Source of the DNA: an uncultured Corynebacterium sp. | Lineage (GTDB): Bacteria > Actinomycetota > Actinomycetes > Mycobacteriales > Mycobacteriaceae | Direction: 5' to 3' | Assembly (NCBI GenBank): GCA_946223355.1 | Contig: CAMIPB010000011.1 | Span: forward strand, 5,991 to 69,990 | Length of the DNA: 64,000 nt | Shown here: piece after piece, positions 63,901-64,000 of the stretch | Numbering within the stretch: position 1 is the stretch's first letter | Layout of the letters: the number at the start of each line of letters is the position of its first letter | Made by a program: the position numbers and the translations under genes | The notes under the pieces: generated by a model | What the model was told of the DNA's origin: nothing | The model's input: only the letters and a program-made list of their open reading frames with translations | Database searches by the model: none

Positions 63901-64000
63901 CTCCGTCGACTTCTCCACACGGAAATCAGACGGCGGCGTCACCGAAACACACGCAATATTGTTCTCAGAACCATCAGAATCCCCATCCATGGTCACCTTA
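60958..64000 (-). CDS. Large repetitive surface protein with sortase-type C-terminus (5' end outside window)
   Basis: At least 1,013 residues; the N-terminus lies beyond 64000. Modules of ~130-150 residues with KKINGxD, VTNTGEVxLxNIKVxD and TLxPGE blocks (DUF7507/DUF11-like Ig folds) are joined by PPGEDTPP linkers: about five such modules plus an N-terminal type with EYAVTVTNDGRRAG and the acidic DGDSDGSENN repeat. A hydrophobic segment NPPPWWPLIPLILIPLIPVF precedes a Pro/Glu-rich stretch. The C-terminus is LANTGASVIGLALAAMLLMLL, then RRRAQSEN: a sortase signal of LAxTG rather than LPxTG type. Probably a wall-anchored adhesin or stalk. Confidence 0.88.
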   Translation of the reverse strand, partial: KVTMDGDSDGSENNIACVSVTPPSDFRVEKSTEQKPIVLSKAQLAGDKSVAVEYAVTVTNDGRRAGVFPDVTDIPAERAGFEVAGVTVDGKPVGKPYVIAGEELAVGESKTFAVVVEYKVADADSVEWEQVNECVASEGGQDPERGLFNKVTMDGDSDGSENNIACVPVTPPSTPPGKAELAIDKKINGLDTSEKSPAVVKPGDDMTVTFLVENTGEVLVDNIKVVDDVIAEGDIKAPAEKTKEDGTTASYDGSLDVGESALYTAVIKAPEAKPGMDHRNVAFAEGEVPPPPGEDTPPGETPPNPPTVTTPPDEGHADSPQLVLEKKINGDDADVAPGVELAPGDDMTIAYEVTNTSEVEIVNIKIADRVTSGANSERIAEDIKTALEDEPAFDLAPGESKTVTIKVKATDTPDDQHTNYAKAVGEVPPPPGEDTPPGDGGDTPPVESPEDPGNGHTPPVDTPPAGEPAIDVEKLINGDDADEEKDAVSVAPGSTMDFKFEVTNTGDTVLNDVTLTDDVIGAEDIQAPEGFDGTLQPGEKAVFTATFKAPEKGGELHKNTAKVVGTPPSEDGDTPPGEGGDTPPTVEDEDPAFGKTPDEPALDIRKKINGLDTTADAPATVRTGDDMLVSFIVTNTGNVKLDNVKVEDDVVPADQIEAPAKRYSADGSEAGAFDGTLEPGEYAVFTATIPAPEAKDGMDHHNTAHAEGEVPPSEGGEDTPPVTSDDDEGFAEVPTLEILKSINGEDANEAPGVEVEPGSDMAVTYTVTNTGEVALNDIKVEDEIIAGDNIGEVPADKIVAGEKKMTADGKEVPFDGTLLPGETVVFGAVIKAPEKVGEQHTNVAQAFGTPPANDNGVEPKPGEPEYPTDGGEVPPVPSNEDPANAITDEDPGDSGGFNPPPWWPLIPLILIPLIPVFGGSSEGSSVPPSGSTEFPGSSEKPRDPAPSKPGTATPGEPSPEVPAEDAPEQPEEAQGPLGSLANTGASVIGLALAAMLLMLLGLFLMRRRAQSEN
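63481..64000 (-). repeat. Near-identical tandem repeat, period 447 bp, in the surface-protein gene
   Basis: The segment around 63484-63553 recurs at 63931-64000 with a single difference seen (GTCACCGGAACACAC against GTCACCGAAACACAC). 447 bp equals 149 codons, so whole modules are repeated in frame. More copies may lie beyond the window. Confidence 0.8.

Noticed and set aside
60958..64000. CRISPR-like or satellite repeats
   Set aside because: The repeats are in-frame protein modules of about 400-450 bp with coding substitutions, not short direct repeats with spacers.

Overview
The window is chromosomal DNA from a mycolic-acid-containing actinobacterium, almost certainly a Corynebacterium. Signs of this are two tandem antigen-85-type mycolyltransferases, an AftD-like arabinofuranosyltransferase, two DUF3068 envelope proteins, a trehalose-mycolate acyltransferase/methyltransferase locus next to GTP-dependent PEP carboxykinase, a dnaK-grpE-dnaJ-hspR operon with a HAIR-type operator, and a PorA/PorH-like mini-peptide. 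I could not fix the species. No tRNA, rRNA, CRISPR array, IS element or prophage was recognised; apart from repeated HNH proteins and a few odd loci this is core genome.

Layout. 0-5.3 kb: 5' end of lpd (minus), two secreted mycolyltransferases, an M1 metallopeptidase and a MerR/TipA regulator. 5.4-10 kb: a DUF222/HNH protein and a large SNF2-type helicase. 10-16 kb: a GltS-like symporter, a globin/FAD reductase, an AhpD-like protein, a nitrilase-family hydrolase, and a two-gene WXG100-like/DUF1023 hydrolase unit. 16-22.4 kb: aldehyde dehydrogenase and the heat-shock operon, all minus. 22.9-27.7 kb: putA and an AI-2E-family permease. 27.7-32.1 kb: a tight minus-strand sulfate-assimilation run (cysH-cysD-cysN-TauE/SafE permease-nucleosidase) lacking the sulfite reductase end. 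32.1-38.6 kb: a membrane Fe-S oxidoreductase with a long Pro/Ala tail, a K+/H+-type antiporter, a DUF1707 protein, an AlaT-like aminotransferase and a second HNH protein. 38.5-44.7 kb: UDP-glucose dehydrogenase, dCTP deaminase, an L-2-hydroxyacid dehydrogenase, a VanW protein, a GH3 lipoprotein and a universal stress protein. 44.7-56.1 kb: the cell-envelope cluster (DUF2613, AftD, acyltransferase, DUF3068 x2, polytopic membrane protein, GT4, methyltransferase) ending at pck. 56.4-59.2 kb: trmB, an NYN protein, a YbhN-like flippase-type protein and a DUF3054 protein. 59.2-64 kb: a tandem duplication with palindromes, an AbiEi/DUF559 protein, a 28-residue peptide gene with its own RBS and terminator, and the 3' part of a large repetitive sortase-type surface protein that runs off the window.

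How they work together. Most of the identifiable biology is envelope building: mycolyltransferases attach corynomycolates, AftD extends arabinan, and the acyltransferase/DUF3068/GT4/methyltransferase block matches the corynebacterial locus implicated in trehalose-mycolate transport and lipoglycan maturation. UDP-glucose dehydrogenase may feed surface sugars, and the mini-peptide may be a mycomembrane porin. The heat-shock operon has a visible sigma-A promoter with a HspR operator just downstream.

Most unusual points: the 28-aa peptide gene; an approximately 8-kb block (about 40-47.8 kb) whose strand composition is inverted relative to its flanks whatever the gene direction; a CysH whose iron-sulfur cysteines are replaced PAPS-reductase style although no APS kinase is visible; a 258-bp tandem duplication carrying nested palindromes; and unusually long antisense overlaps between convergent envelope genes.
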